A stretch of DNA of 64,000 nucleotides from Streblospio benedicti (taxonomy: Eukaryota; Annelida; Polychaeta; Spionida; Spionidae), in the NCBI GenBank assembly GCA_019095985.1, contig CM032661.1, forward strand, positions 12,811,485 through 12,875,484. Direction: 5' to 3'. Shown here piece after piece: positions 1 through 12,200 of the stretch. Positions within the stretch are counted from its first letter, which is position 1, and each line of letters begins with the position of its first letter. Under the pieces are notes generated by a model. The model was not told the origin of the DNA. It made no database searches and saw only the letters and a list, made by a program, of their open reading frames with translations. The translations under genes were made by a program, and so were the position numbers.

Positions 1-196
1 TGCAAGTTGTTATCATAGTAAATTTTCTTTCCATATACCAATGCAGACAATAATCTGCACCATATGCAAATGTTAGAACTGAAAACAAGCAGATTAGTTT
101 ATGGCAAAAAGAGGCATTCTACATTTATAAAAAATCTCCATAGAATTTTTTTTTTTACAAGGAATGTTAAAACATAAAATCAATCTATAAAATTAC

Positions 197-2734
197 ATTT
201 ATCCCACTGATCTCCTATGATGATGAAAAACGTAATGCATGTGCCAAACGTATATAAGACAATTCCAATTGAGCAGGCAGTTCGAAAATGCTTCCCGCAC
301 ATTGAGTATACAACATCTTGGTATGTTGCACTTTGTTCCACATCCGAACAATAAACCAAAACGATGAGAGATACAAAAATAAAGCCAACAAGCAGCTGAA
401 AAGAAGAAGAAAAGTTTTTGTATTATATATAAATTTCTTCACGCATATCAGTTGATAATAGGCATTGAATATATTCAAATTAAAACCAAAAGTAGAAAAT
501 TACAATGTTTGTAAAAACTATAAGAAATATCAACCGTTATTTGACACTTGAAATTGTACAATCGTTCAACACTATAGATGTGAAGGGGGATTTGTATTAT
601 AGGGGTGGTACCAGAGTGAAACAAGGTAGTAGTACTACAATGAGTGATATAAATAGCCCTCACAAGTTGAATGCCAATTGCTATGGCCAGTCCTCCAGAT
701 GTGTGGTAAGCAGCAGGGAAGTTCAACAATCCTGCCCCAAGTGCAGCATTGACAACCAAGAATACTGATGTAAACCAAGATGAACCTAAAACAATATTGA
801 CACATCTGGTCCGTTATTGTGGATAACACCAGTGCAAAACCGTCCCACATATATCAGCATTCCCGGATGTTATTAGAAAAAAAAAGCCATCAAACAAGTG
901 CCAATATTACTAACATCAAAACAATTGTTTTCCCGGTATCAAAGTGTAAAAAGAAAATTTCTTGTAAAATCTACTGTAAACAAACATGATGAAAACCGTG
1001 TTCAAATCTCTTATTATAGCCACATTAGAGGTCGGACGGTTATGGTTTGGGTTGGTTACGGTTTTTACATACCAAAACTGAACCGACGTTGGTTAATCGA
1101 CACGGCGTTTACGTTGTACTAGATTACGTCATGCGTCCACATGTTGAACTAATATACTTTGTCTGTACTATACATTGAACATACACATATATTATACACA
1201 GAAATGGGATTTATTTATTCATTATTGGTCTTGTTTCCAACGCATGACTGCTCCTGATTTATTCAACGCAACATTGTGAAATTAATAGTAAAGTAGTACT
1301 TCAAATATTGAAGTCATTACTGGGAAATTAGATCTAGACATCTAGACTACAGTGTTATTGATTTGGGGAACAACACGTTATCAAACAAGGACAAAATTGC
1401 GTACAGCGTTCTACGTATGTTATAACAGTGCGTCTATAAAAAACGGAAGCCATATAGTTTGACACAACGCCGGTAGAGGCGCTTTGCACCAAAGTACATT
1501 AAAAAATGGGCGTGCCCATGTGCAAATAATAACGCGACCTCAATCAATCAATATCGCGTAATTTTGTGTGATAAAAATCATAAAAAGGACAAAAATTACA
1601 CTCGCTAGTTCTGGCGAGTAGTTTTGAAGTTATACTCGTAGCGGGGAATTTACACTCGCCTGTGTCAACTCGACACAGGCGAGTGTAAATTAGGTAATGC
1701 CTTAAGACGTACGACAATTCGGTTAACCGACTAGTGATTTTGTAACTGGCTGTCAGCCAAAACCTATCCGACGCCGGTTAACTGCCTAACCATCCGACCT
1801 CTAAGCCACATACATGTACAGACTTGCTATGCACAACAAAATGCACCCTAGATCATGTAATTTTAATGAAAATCATAAAAATGGTAGATGCAGTCGCCAG
1901 AGTCTTGTCACATCACTAAAATGTATGTGTGACGAGACTGATGTATGTCGAGACACTGGTGACTGGCAGTCAGACTGCATCCATTTATCTAACAAAAATA
2001 TGAATAAGTAGCTTTATTTTGATACCTCACACACAATTGTTGGTTCATTAACGACTACGACAGTTTAAACATACAAGAGGACCATATGGGTCCAATATCG
2101 CTCACCTGCATGTGTAAATTAGGCTTAAAAATAAGTGTGCGGTTCCCAGGTCAAAAATGAAGTACTAAAAAGTAGTTTCAGTTCATACAAAATGTGTTCG
2201 ATGCAGTCCTGGAGAGGGTCAATTTTTACCGAGGGTCATGATTCCAATATTATATTAATGCGCCTGAGCTCCATTCAGAATTGACTTTTGGTAAAAGCCA
2301 TTTGTTTATATTTTCACATCGGATTTACAGTCTTTTGAGGTGCTGTTTAATGTCTGATCAATCTCTTCTTTTAGCTGTGCATTCTTGCACCTTTCCTACA
2401 AGTTAGTGGTGACTTAATTACATCATGTGACAGAACCACCCCTTAATTTTGTGCCCGTTATAAACGCATTTGATACACTTAAATTAGCACTAATACACGG
2501 TGGCCTACATGGTACAAGACGGTACAGAGTACTTTTAAAATAAATATTAGAAAACATAAAACAAAATAATGTTTATGTAGGTCTACCAGAATCGGCTGTG
2601 CCAGTGATCCTTTCTCCAACACCATCATATCTTTCAACAGAAACGTCAGACAAAAGACCAACTGTCTCCCCATTTCTTCCAGAAAGAGGTGCATCTACTA
2701 ACTCATTCTGTACTCGACCAGCTGGTATCTCCAT
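197..2734 (-). CDS. SLC38A7: SLC38A7-like sodium-coupled neutral amino-acid transporter, N-terminal part
   Basis: Three exons are visible on the minus strand: 2734-2587 (ATG start, 49 residues plus one base), 785-664 and 395-197. The gene continues past the left edge. Exon 1 encodes a hydrophilic cytosolic N-terminus. Exon 2 gives the TM1 signature VVNAALGAGLLNFPAAY, and exon 3 gives TYQDVV followed by YTFGTCITFFIIIGDQ. Both match my memory of SLC38A7 (SNAT7), a lysosomal glutamine/asparagine exporter of the amino-acid/auxin permease family. Junction phases agree: G+GT makes Gly, then phase 0, and the donors are GTAGAC, GTGAGG and GTAATT. Intron 1 carries a hAT MITE. SLC38A8 is the close alternative. 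The family call is firm; the paralogue is less certain. Confidence 0.85.
1026..1803. mobile_element. hAT-type MITE (778 bp) with 8-bp target duplication
   Basis: Terminal inverted repeats begin TAGAGGTCGG and the right end reads CCGACCTCTA. The element is flanked on both sides by the same 8 bases, AGCCACAT (1018-1025 and 1804-1811). An 8-bp duplication with TAG-starting termini is the hAT hallmark. The short frames inside show no recognisable transposase, so the element is non-autonomous. It lies in intron 1 of the SLC38A7-like gene. The intact duplication suggests a fairly recent insertion. Confidence 0.85.
1647..1691. repeat. Perfect 20-bp hairpin inside the hAT MITE
   Basis: Two perfectly complementary 20-base arms (1647-1666 and 1672-1691) are separated by the loop AACTC. 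The arm motif ACTCGCC recurs in looser form just upstream (about 1600-1640). It may be a subterminal transposase-binding or fold-back structure of the MITE. I see no terminator or ncRNA context. Confidence 0.8.
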
Positions 2735-2904
2735 ATTGTCTTTGGTACTGGATTTTGGTGGTTAAAATACCAAATTTCATAATTTTCTTTCAACGCTTCT
2801 TGTTTGTTTTGGTAGTCACATGCTTGTCCAGCAGGTGGCTGCACAGGTGCTGCGGCTCCTTTAGCAAATGCATATTTTATAATTAAAAAAGTAAATTGTA
2901 ATTG

Positions 2905-3004
2905 NNNNNNNNNNNNNNNNNNNNNNNNNNNNNNNNNNNNNNNNNNNNNNNNNNNNNNNNNNNNNNNNNNNNNNNNNNNNNNNNNNNNNNNNNNNNNNNN
3001 NNNN
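2905..3004. other. Assembly gap of 100 N
   Basis: One hundred N bases, the usual placeholder for a gap of unknown length. The gap separates the 5' end of the SLC38A7-like gene from the 3' exons of the phosphoesterase gene and probably hides or displaces the phosphoesterase's 5' exons. Confidence 0.99.
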
Positions 3005-3296
3005 CATTTATTTTGTGTCTGGTAGGTATTTAATACTGATGCTAAGAACTGGGCTTTTCACAGATTGTGGTATTTGATTATTTAAGCGTTAAATTAATTT
3101 TATGAACTTAATACATGTATGTATATTAATTTTGCAGTCTATTTTCTAATAGTATTATAATTTTATAATAATAAATCTATAACATTTATTTAATATATAT
3201 TATTTTTATTTTCATTAACATTTTACAATCTTTTTTTGGAAAAAAAAAACTATTTTCAAATTTGTTAATCTTGTGAACTTGTGCTCCTATTTACAG

Positions 3297-4061
3297 GTAA
3301 TCATGAATATCTGACAAATGATGTAGATAACTGGTATAGATATTTAGCTGAAATGGGCATAAATGTTCTTCACAATTCCAATGAAAAGATTATCAGTCAT
3401 TCCGATCCGTCTCAGTATTTTTATATTGCTGGCACTGATGATGTGATGGCTGATAAAATCAGGTAACAATTCATATCTATTATACAAAAATTAGTTATTA
3501 CTTTAATATTTTAGCAATTTGTAGATAGTAAACGTTTTGCTCAGCTATTTTTTGGTTTCAGCCACATTTCTAAAAATATTTTTCAGATATGATGGCCATG
3601 GATTTCATTTGGACAAAGCTGTACAATCCTGTGATATTACAAAACCAATCATTCTCCTAGCACACCAACCTATTGCTGCCAAAATGGCATTGGACTCGAA
3701 TTATGAAAATATTGAATTGGTTTTATCAGGTAACATTTGCATATTAATAAGACATGAAATATATAAAAGAATAAAATAATTAAAATAATAAGTAAATGGT
3801 TACTCATTTTAAATGTCCAACCGTGATTAAATATTGCTGATTACATAATTAATATAGGATAATGATTTTTCGTTAGGTCACACCCATGGAGGGCAGATGT
3901 TTCCAATGAACATAGGAGCTTGGCTTGTCAATCCATTTTTCTTGGGTCTCTACCAATACAACAGCCGTTACGTGTATGTTTCCGAAGGCACTGTCTTTTG
4001 GGGCATTCCGATGAGAATATTTACGTCTATGGAAATAACAGAAATTTATTTAAAACCATAA
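3297..4061 (+). CDS. TMPPE: TMPPE-like calcineurin-fold metallophosphoesterase, 3' exons only
   Basis: Three plus-strand exons are visible: 3297-3462, 3587-3729 and 3877-4061 (stop TAA at 4059). They encode the second half of a binuclear metallophosphoesterase. The first exon opens with NHEYLTNDVDNW (block III GNHE, with the Gly completed by the missing upstream exon). The second carries ILLAHQP (metal-binding His), and the third starts GHTHGGQ (the last metal block) and ends in a short tail. Spacing and the tail (NPFFLGLYQY) resemble vertebrate TMPPE, a membrane-anchored member; the YkuE/YaeI group is the prokaryotic relative. Junction phases agree (AG+A, G+GT). The 5' exons with the membrane segments and block I (DxH) are not visible, probably because of the gap at 2905-3004. 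Confidence 0.85.
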
Positions 4062-4247
4062 GTTTGAAAACTTCTAATTACGTCTTCATGCATTAAACAT
4101 AGTCATTAGATATAAATGTAATCGTCTGAAATATATAACCTCATGAGGGTCAACGCCCTAATATGCCTTTCAGCATTATTATTTCCAGTATGTTTATCTC
4201 ATTTTATTTATCAGTATGTGTTGAAAAATAAGTATTATTTAAATCAA

Positions 4248-4696
4248 AATAAAATTTTATCTTGTTTATAGTTTTACTATTATTTGCTTCTTGTTAGTGT
4301 TTTCTTCATATCTAAGTATATACAGTTTATGCAACTGCTGGCAATTTCTTTACATTTTCTAGTCTTCAAATAATGATTTTAGGTTTTTCAGTGCGACAAG
4401 GATTTGATAGTTTAACGTATACCATCAGGATATAAGTGTATGCAGCCAGGGTTTTACTAAAATCAAAAGTACAAGTACAGTAGTCTAGTTTACTAAAGTC
4501 TTTGGGAGAATGTTCATTCATCACAAAAGCAAATAGTCAAAATGTTATGAAATAGGGTAAAAAATTTCAAAAAGTATGATTAGCTTCTGTGATATTAATA
4601 TTCTTTGTTATATTTTGTTTTTGTTTACAGAGCTTCAAATTACTGTTTGTGAAGTAGTAGTTTTGTATAAATGTATTGTATGGTATTGTAAATAAA
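4248..4696 (+). other. 3' UTR region with two AATAAA poly(A) signals
   Basis: AATAAA hexamers occur at 4248-4253 and 4691-4696, downstream of the phosphoesterase stop codon on the same strand. They are plausible proximal and distal poly(A) signals; no other gene explains them. Confidence 0.45.
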
Positions 4697-4699
4697 GTA

Positions 4700-6255
4700 A
4701 ACTTGTTATTTTTAGTCTATTACCTCTTATATTTTAGCCAGCTTAGAGTCATACCGCAAGATACAATAAGTAATTTAGAAATGACTTACAGTTTGACAAG
4801 CATTTAGCTCAAATTTTACAATGCAGTGAAGACAAGCTGCAAAGCTTTCAAAAAGAAATCCTTTTAAAATCTATTTGATGGTAGAAATTTGGATGTGATG
4901 TACGACTTTTATGCTAACCTGACTACAATCACTCATCCATAATAGCATACATTTGTACTTGTAAAAGATCCATATTTGCACACTAGCCTTCTTTTTCTAT
5001 ACCTAGGCACACATCCACTATAAGGAAGGTGCTGAAAAAACTCACAGAAACCTTTTTTTTACAAAATTTAATAATTGTTGTAAACATAGTTTTATGGCGG
5101 CATATATAAAACATAGAATTGAGAAGCACATAATTTCAAGCATTGACAGGATACCAATAATTGAAAACGTGTCACAAATAAAAAAAACTAATATGTCAAT
5201 GGCACGCATGTTAAGAGAACGTGGTCTAATTTTTTACAGCTTCGAAAAAATTTTGCGAAGAAAAAGATTTTGGTGAGTTGAAAGATGATATGTAAACTGG
5301 AATAAACATTACTGGTGTTCTATATTTCTTCTGTGTGTTTTGCGTATCTAGACTTATTATTCTTGACATAGTGTGTAACAAGTCAAACATTGAATATAAC
5401 AAAATAGACGCATTTAACAGAACTTAATATGTACGAACATTGCTGTTATTGTGTCTGAATTGCTCTTATTGAATCATTCCATCTTGAAACTGGGTTAAAA
5501 GTAGTCCAACTCATGACTGGCCATAGACTATGTATACGTTCGCTACATATACAAGTTACTTTTACAAGACAATTTTGGAGTATTATAACCAATGAAAATA
5601 CATGCAAACAAATCATAACATTAAAGTATAAGCTGTATGGTAAAAACATCAATGCTGTATATATGAATATTAAATGTAGTATAAAAAATATATAGTTACT
5701 CAATTGGCAGAAACAAAATTCAATTTAGTATTGGAGAAATTCATACAATTTAATTAAACTAATTCTAATTATCCACAGTGATGTATGTTTTAATGTTCAA
5801 ACTCTTCCAAGACTTGAAGGTTAAAGAATTCACGTTTGTGTTTGATAACTTCATAATACCATTCAGTAGTCATACCGGTAATAGGTCAAAAAAATGAATA
5901 ACGCCATTTTATAAGAAATTTTATTTCAGTGCGCTAAAAATTAGTTGGAAAATGAGAATGTTTAATGAGTTTCTTTTACACCTTTGCACAACTTTGATGG
6001 AGTTCATTATTCAAGTTCATTATGACAACTTCAATTAAGCTACCACTTAACTTTGCCATAAACTGTGTGTTTTTTTTTTACAGGCCTGCCACAATTGTAT
6101 TTGAAATATATTATATTCAACTATCACCTACAACTGACTTAAGAATATTGGTTGTTTGTGTGTTCTTTTAACAACTGGCAGATTATTTGAACTGTATACT
6201 TTCAAGTACACCAAATATCAATTAATGAGAACTATATTTGAGATCAGCAGCACTT
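4700..6255. other. Intergenic region between convergent genes
   Basis: This is the 3'-to-3' spacer between the plus-strand phosphoesterase and the minus-strand NERD1-like gene. Only short AT-rich open frames occur, none with recognisable protein features. I see no RNA gene here. Confidence 0.5.
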
Positions 6256-9200
6256 TCAGTCATCTTCGTTGGGAGGTCTGCAGCACCATGACAGAACAAC
6301 TAAAACTAAAACCACCATTGTTCCAAGCACTCCAGTATAAACCAGATTTCTTTCCTTTTCAACACGAAATCCAAGGTACCTAGGATAAATGAACCATTTA
6401 GAATGTAAATCTTGGTACTAAAATCATATTGTTTTCAGTGTGTAGAAATAACAAGGATAAGTGTTTCATCTAAAAATTTAGTTTTGATATGAAGTCATGA
6501 AATATGAAATGTGATATGAAATATCAATTCATTAATAATCTAAAACGTATCTTACATATCTGAACATATTACAGTAACATCATTCCAACCATCTCCTGTA
6601 AAGTCTCCAATAATAGGTGGTCTGATTGGTGCACATGGGATGGTGTGTTCTCCAAGAATGTAGCCATCATACAGGTCTACTAATGCTATATTCTCCCAGC
6701 CAAGAAGAATTGCAACGCTCTAAAATACAATCCGTTGTTTTATTGATAGTTTTAACAAATATTAAATAAATGCATTTTTCTTCATTCCAAAATGATTCTG
6801 TTCTCTTAATGAATATGAGCTATATAAAAATCAAAATTGGTTATGATATATTAGCATACAAACCTTTCACTAAAACTATTCAAAACCACATTATGCAATG
6901 AAGGCAGAGCGATAATTCTTATTTATTGTTGAGACGCAAACATTTTCAATTTTAGTTTGTATTAGCATGTGAAAGTTCTTGCTAGTTCTTCAACAGGTTA
7001 TTTGTCGTAGTATTGCCAATCCTCAAATTTCTTATATATACAAAAGGAAAGTATTTAAGTGCTACAACCTTGTGTTTGAATACTATCCACATGTTATTAA
7101 AGAAGAGAACAATTACTACAGAGTGTTATCCTATTAGGATGAGATTCCAGCCACCAGGTTATAAGCATATACACTAGTTTCTATAAAGTGTCAAGTTGTT
7201 ATCCCAAATTCAGTTGAATATGTTTGATATCAGGTGACGCAATCTACCACCAAATATATCAAACATATCTTACTGTCTTTGGGTTTCTGCTAGATATCAT
7301 GTGGTGGAGAAAAAAACAACAACAGAAACACAGAGAATGTACATTGACGTAGCGAATTCTTTCTCCAAGTCTATGTACATGTTAAAATGAACACGTTTCC
7401 ATAACTACTAAATACCACTCCCTCTTCCATGTTAGTGATTTTTTTAATAATTACATTAAATATGGTGTGGAGCAGGCGGAGCCAGTCATCCTAATATTGA
7501 AATTTCAGAGTGTAAATATACAATACATTTTGTTGCATACAAAGCTGAGGCAACTTCAGTATAATATGTCTGACATCTGGTGAGAGATCTTGCCACCAAA
7601 TATATCAAACATATCTAGCTGCAGTTGGAAATTAGGTATGCTGCTATGAAGAGGTAAAATATTAGTGAACATTCTATTCTATGGTCTACTCTACTATTAT
7701 AGACTTGCTAAACCTAATGTTGAATTTAAATTCCTCCACCAACATTTAATTAGATACTAAATACATTACGTGTATTAGAAAGTCATACTTGACTGTAAAT
7801 CATGAAATTCTGTTTATACATTTCTGAGCTTTTTTAACCAGAAAAACATTCATATATTAACATCACTAACCTTTTTGTCATAAACCTGAAGAGCCATGGC
7901 TTGCATAGAAGGTACAAAAACATCTTGGTATATGTCCTTGTCGTTAAAGTGGACTCCTGCACTACTTTTGCGAGACTCAGACTTCCAACTGACAGGCGCC
8001 ATCACCTAAAACAGCAGGTGGCGTCAATAAACAAGAACAGTTTGTCAGGCATCTTTGATCATCATATTTGTAATAATTTGACGGTTATATGCCATTATTG
8101 AAGGTAGTAAATTAAGTAAGGTTCATTTGATTGGAATGCTTATTTAAATCAAACACCCATCCAACAAAAGACATCAGTACTTGACCAAAGGATAGGTACT
8201 AAAATATTTGAAAACTTATGCTTGACCGAGAGTCATATAGAAAGCTGCAATACTTTGCAAACAGAACCTGCCAGTGAAGTTGTCCCTCAGGTGAATAGGA
8301 CGAGAGACGTCCTGAACTGGTGAGAAACACACTGTCATATCCTCTTTTCTCACTTGCCAAACGCCTCCCAAGTAAATGGTTGACAATTCCTCGACCTCGA
8401 CCAATGCTAAAAGTGTTAAACGAGTGACATATGATGTTTACAATTTACATCTTTAAAGGTAGAGAAGTGAGAAGAGTACCTAATGATGTTCTTCATAGTG
8501 GTGGTGCCTATTCTTTGAAACTTTCTTTCATCTGTATTGTAAATATTACAATTCAATAGAATCCAATCTCGTAAATGTTATTAAGCGTAAATTATATCAT
8601 TAGTCATACAAATGTAGATAGTTTATTAGTAATATTACAAGCATGGACTTACGTTTTAACAAGAAGAGGTACTACAGCTTTTTGACTGTCTTCAATATGT
8701 TGCTCATCTTCATAGGCAACAGCTGCTGAAAATGACACTGGAGCCCAAAAGCCGGGAGATGCGCAGATCACTGCAGAGAACAGGGCATGTTTCCGTGGTA
8801 ACACAGTTTGAGCTTCGCCCGAACAGCTTCCTGAATGTGTACATGCTCATGGTTAGCACAAAAATTTAGAAAATTTGAAACATTTTACTTTGCTATACAA
8901 TATACAGCACAGGTGATTTCTCTGTACTTCGAATGAAAAAAAAACTACAAAAAGTCCATGTAAAAAAGAATAGTAAAATAATAGCATAGTTACATGGAAC
9001 AGAAAATCTCACTTTCAATTATAAATTTACAAGAATCTTCATATCACTTTTTTTCTCTGAAAATGAATTTTCTACATGTAAAGAAATGCTTCGTGAAAAC
9101 TGTTTCATCTTCTGATGCACATAATGAAAATATTCAAGTCAGAGAGCTTTTACTTTCAGTATTATAATTTGATGCACACTAAGCAAAAGCACATGACATA

Positions 9201-12200
9201 TAATACCTTTGAAATCTGTAAAAACCTTTTCCAATGTTCCATCATCATTGATGTCTGCAAATGCACCAAAATTAAAAGAGGACAGAGGAACATTCGTTAC
9301 CGGGTGGCCAGTATAAATATTTAAAACCTGCAAATAAATAGGATTATATGAAATACCAAAATATACCCACAAAGTATCTTTAATATCCATTATATCCACA
9401 AAGTCAGTCTTTCATATTTACAAATTTTTATATAGAATGAATAATAATCAGCAAAACTACTTTTAAAAAATGGCTTTTATTTACAGTAGCTTGAAAATTG
9501 GTAGAAAAAAACAACCACATGTATATGAATATGAAGAAACAAATTTTCTTTATAGTTTTACATAGCTTTAAAAAGTCAGACAACTAACTCACCTCCACAC
9601 CTTTGTCACTGTGAATTACAAGGGCATTTGGATTGAGAACATGTTCATGCTTGCTGTGAGGAACCAGCCCTCCATACTGCAAACCAGCTACATGATTTTC
9701 TTCCAAGTGTAATATGTCTTGAAGTAGTGTCTCAGCTAACGGTTTTGTGGTAGATGATTCCACTTTCTTTTTCACAGATACAGCTTTTGATATGTGTGCA
9801 ACATCTATTTGTGTGTCTCCTAGGTACGACCATCGATGAGGCTGAAAATCAGAATTTCAAGTTCTTCACTCTATTTCATCATGGTGGACTATAAAATTGT
9901 GTTCATGATGATTTCAATTAGGTCACTTCAATTTTATTATAAGGCTAAAATTGAATTTTTAATGTTCCACACTAATTCTTCCTATTCGGAGAACCAATAG
10001 GTCTAACGTTCAATTCAAAATAAAAATATCGTTTGCTAACAAAAATATACAAACTATATTTTAAGATTGTTATTTTGATGTCAAATACAGTATTACCAAA
10101 TACGAGTATTACAAGTTTCCGTATTGTTTACCATTGCAAAAGGAAATGGACAGTCTAGGCAAGGTGGGTAGCCATAAATCACCATTGGGAATGGTGGGTG
10201 GTGGAAAGGGGGTCATCTGAAAGTAGTCAAAAATCCGTCTAGATGGACATTTAAAGGTTACCACACAAAATCACTTGATAAATGTTCGGAACATGTCCCA
10301 GTAGCCATAAATCACCATTGCCAGAATGTTTGAGTGGTGGAAAGTGACCGCCAGACTCATAAAATGATGACCCCAAAATCCATCTAGATGGACATATGAG
10401 GTTACCAGTTCAAACCAAACCAAAGTGTTCAGAACATGTCTGGCCATCTCAAAATACCATTGCCAGAATATTTCAGTGGTGGGTTGTGCCTGCCAGAACC
10501 CCCCAAAGACCCCCCAATTGCGATAACCATCTAGATGGACATATGAGGTTACCAGTTCAAACCAATTGCAAAGCCCCCATAGACCCCCACCACCGCTATC
10601 CATATAGATGAATATATGAGGTAACTTTATTTGAAACCAATTGGAATTTCATTGCCAAACACTTTCCAAACACTTCTGTTGGTGGTATGCATCTGTCATG
10701 TAATGCCCTACTCCTAGATTCTTTTTCAAATTATCTTAAATAAAAATGTTTTTAACTCAAATAATGAACAAAACGCAGTGGTGCATTTATTTTTAGAAAA
10801 ACATGACAAATTTTAGTAGCCAAATTTTGGTAGTAATTGCAAAACAAGACAATAATGATAATCAATTAGATTTATTCACTACCTCCCTTACTACACCATT
10901 GAACATAAGCCTTACTAAGATATAAGTTTATTGCACTTGTCACATGCACCATCCTATGAAGTTATCAATCGTCATCATCCTCATCCTCATCTGGATCAGA
11001 ATCCCCACTCCATTCTTCACTGTCAGATTCATTCATTACATTTACTGCACTTATTGTGTTATCTTCACAAACACCTGCAGTATCTACTTCATTTATTTCT
11101 TCCTCATCAACCTCAATATTCTGTTGATTGTTGTCACCAAAAAGTGCATCTGGTACAGTTGGCCCTTCAAACCAATTTGGTTTCAAAATATTGTCTTTCA
11201 CTGACCACCCATAGTCAGTTGGCAATAAGCCATCCGCAGGGTAATTGGTTGTTGCTCGTGTCCACAACATTGTAACATATTGTGCGTGCCGGATTTTCAT
11301 CAAAAGTGTTGGCTGACAAGGTGGCAGCAAGGCACAATCAATTTTCTTCACATTGGCAAGTGGATTCCCCTAAAAGATATTTACATAAGATATTTTTAAT
11401 ATGTATAATTATGATGAAACTAATCAAAGTCTTTCATTGATATCGCAATAGTCAGATTTGATAATGTAAAAGAAAATTACCCACCTCATTGACTTTGCCA
11501 CTCATTTGCCTCAACTTGTTAAATCTGGCTTCATTAACATCATTACATTTACTTTGTGCATACATGCGACAGACAAATTCTGACCCAATATTCACATCCA
11601 CAATGGCATGCATCTCGCCCATACTGATGAAGAAGTTTATGAAATAGCCAGTTGTATCCTTCTCCAAAATCTCCAATGGTTTCGTTTTGCCTTTTCTAAA
11701 AAAGAAAATACAAAGAATATGTTATGAAAACTTAAATGGTTTCTTATGTTTGAAGCTAAGATTTTGTATATGATATTCTAAATAGGAATTTTCTCATCAA
11801 TAGAGCGATTCGTGTTTAGCACAGCAATTGAACTAGAATAAAGTTACCAGTACCTGTAAAAGGCTGACGTGAAGTCACAGCCGGTGAAGGCGTGGTATCC
11901 TGGCAGTGCTTTGGAGAGCCCAGGTCTTAGATCATCAAGCACATCAGCAATATTGGTCACATTGATATATCTCCTGCTGTTACCCATTCCACAATCCATG
12001 ATGATCTTTACTGTGACACGAACCTCTTGGCGCTGCACTCCAAGCCCACCAATCAAGATTACCAAGACATCGGTGTCAGAAGCTCGAACAATTATTTGAG
12101 AAAACATGTTGGTTGCAGTGATCCTGCTCACATGAAAAGCCATCAGTGTATCAGCTTCTTCATGATTACCTTGAAGGTCTTCTGGACAGGTGATTGTTAT

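Noticed and set aside
2780-2890. Minus-strand frame AFAKGAAAPVQPPAGQACDYQNKQEA upstream of the SLC38A7-like start (shown here in part: AKGAAAPVQPPAGQ)
   Set aside because: Coding-like composition, but no splice connection to the transporter exon in frame and truncated by the gap; could be a lost exon but unsupported.
5094-5276. 60-codon open frame MAAYIKHRIEK...
   Set aside because: AT-rich, no homology recognised, no supporting splice or promoter signal.
7210-7625. Two copies of CACCAAATATATCAAACATATCT
   Set aside because: Short (~50 bp) direct repeat in a NERD1-like intron without termini or coding content; too little to call an element.
10271-10611. Open frames on both strands in the left transposon end
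   Set aside because: They are translations of the inverted-repeat units (repeated LVTSYVHLDG), not genes.
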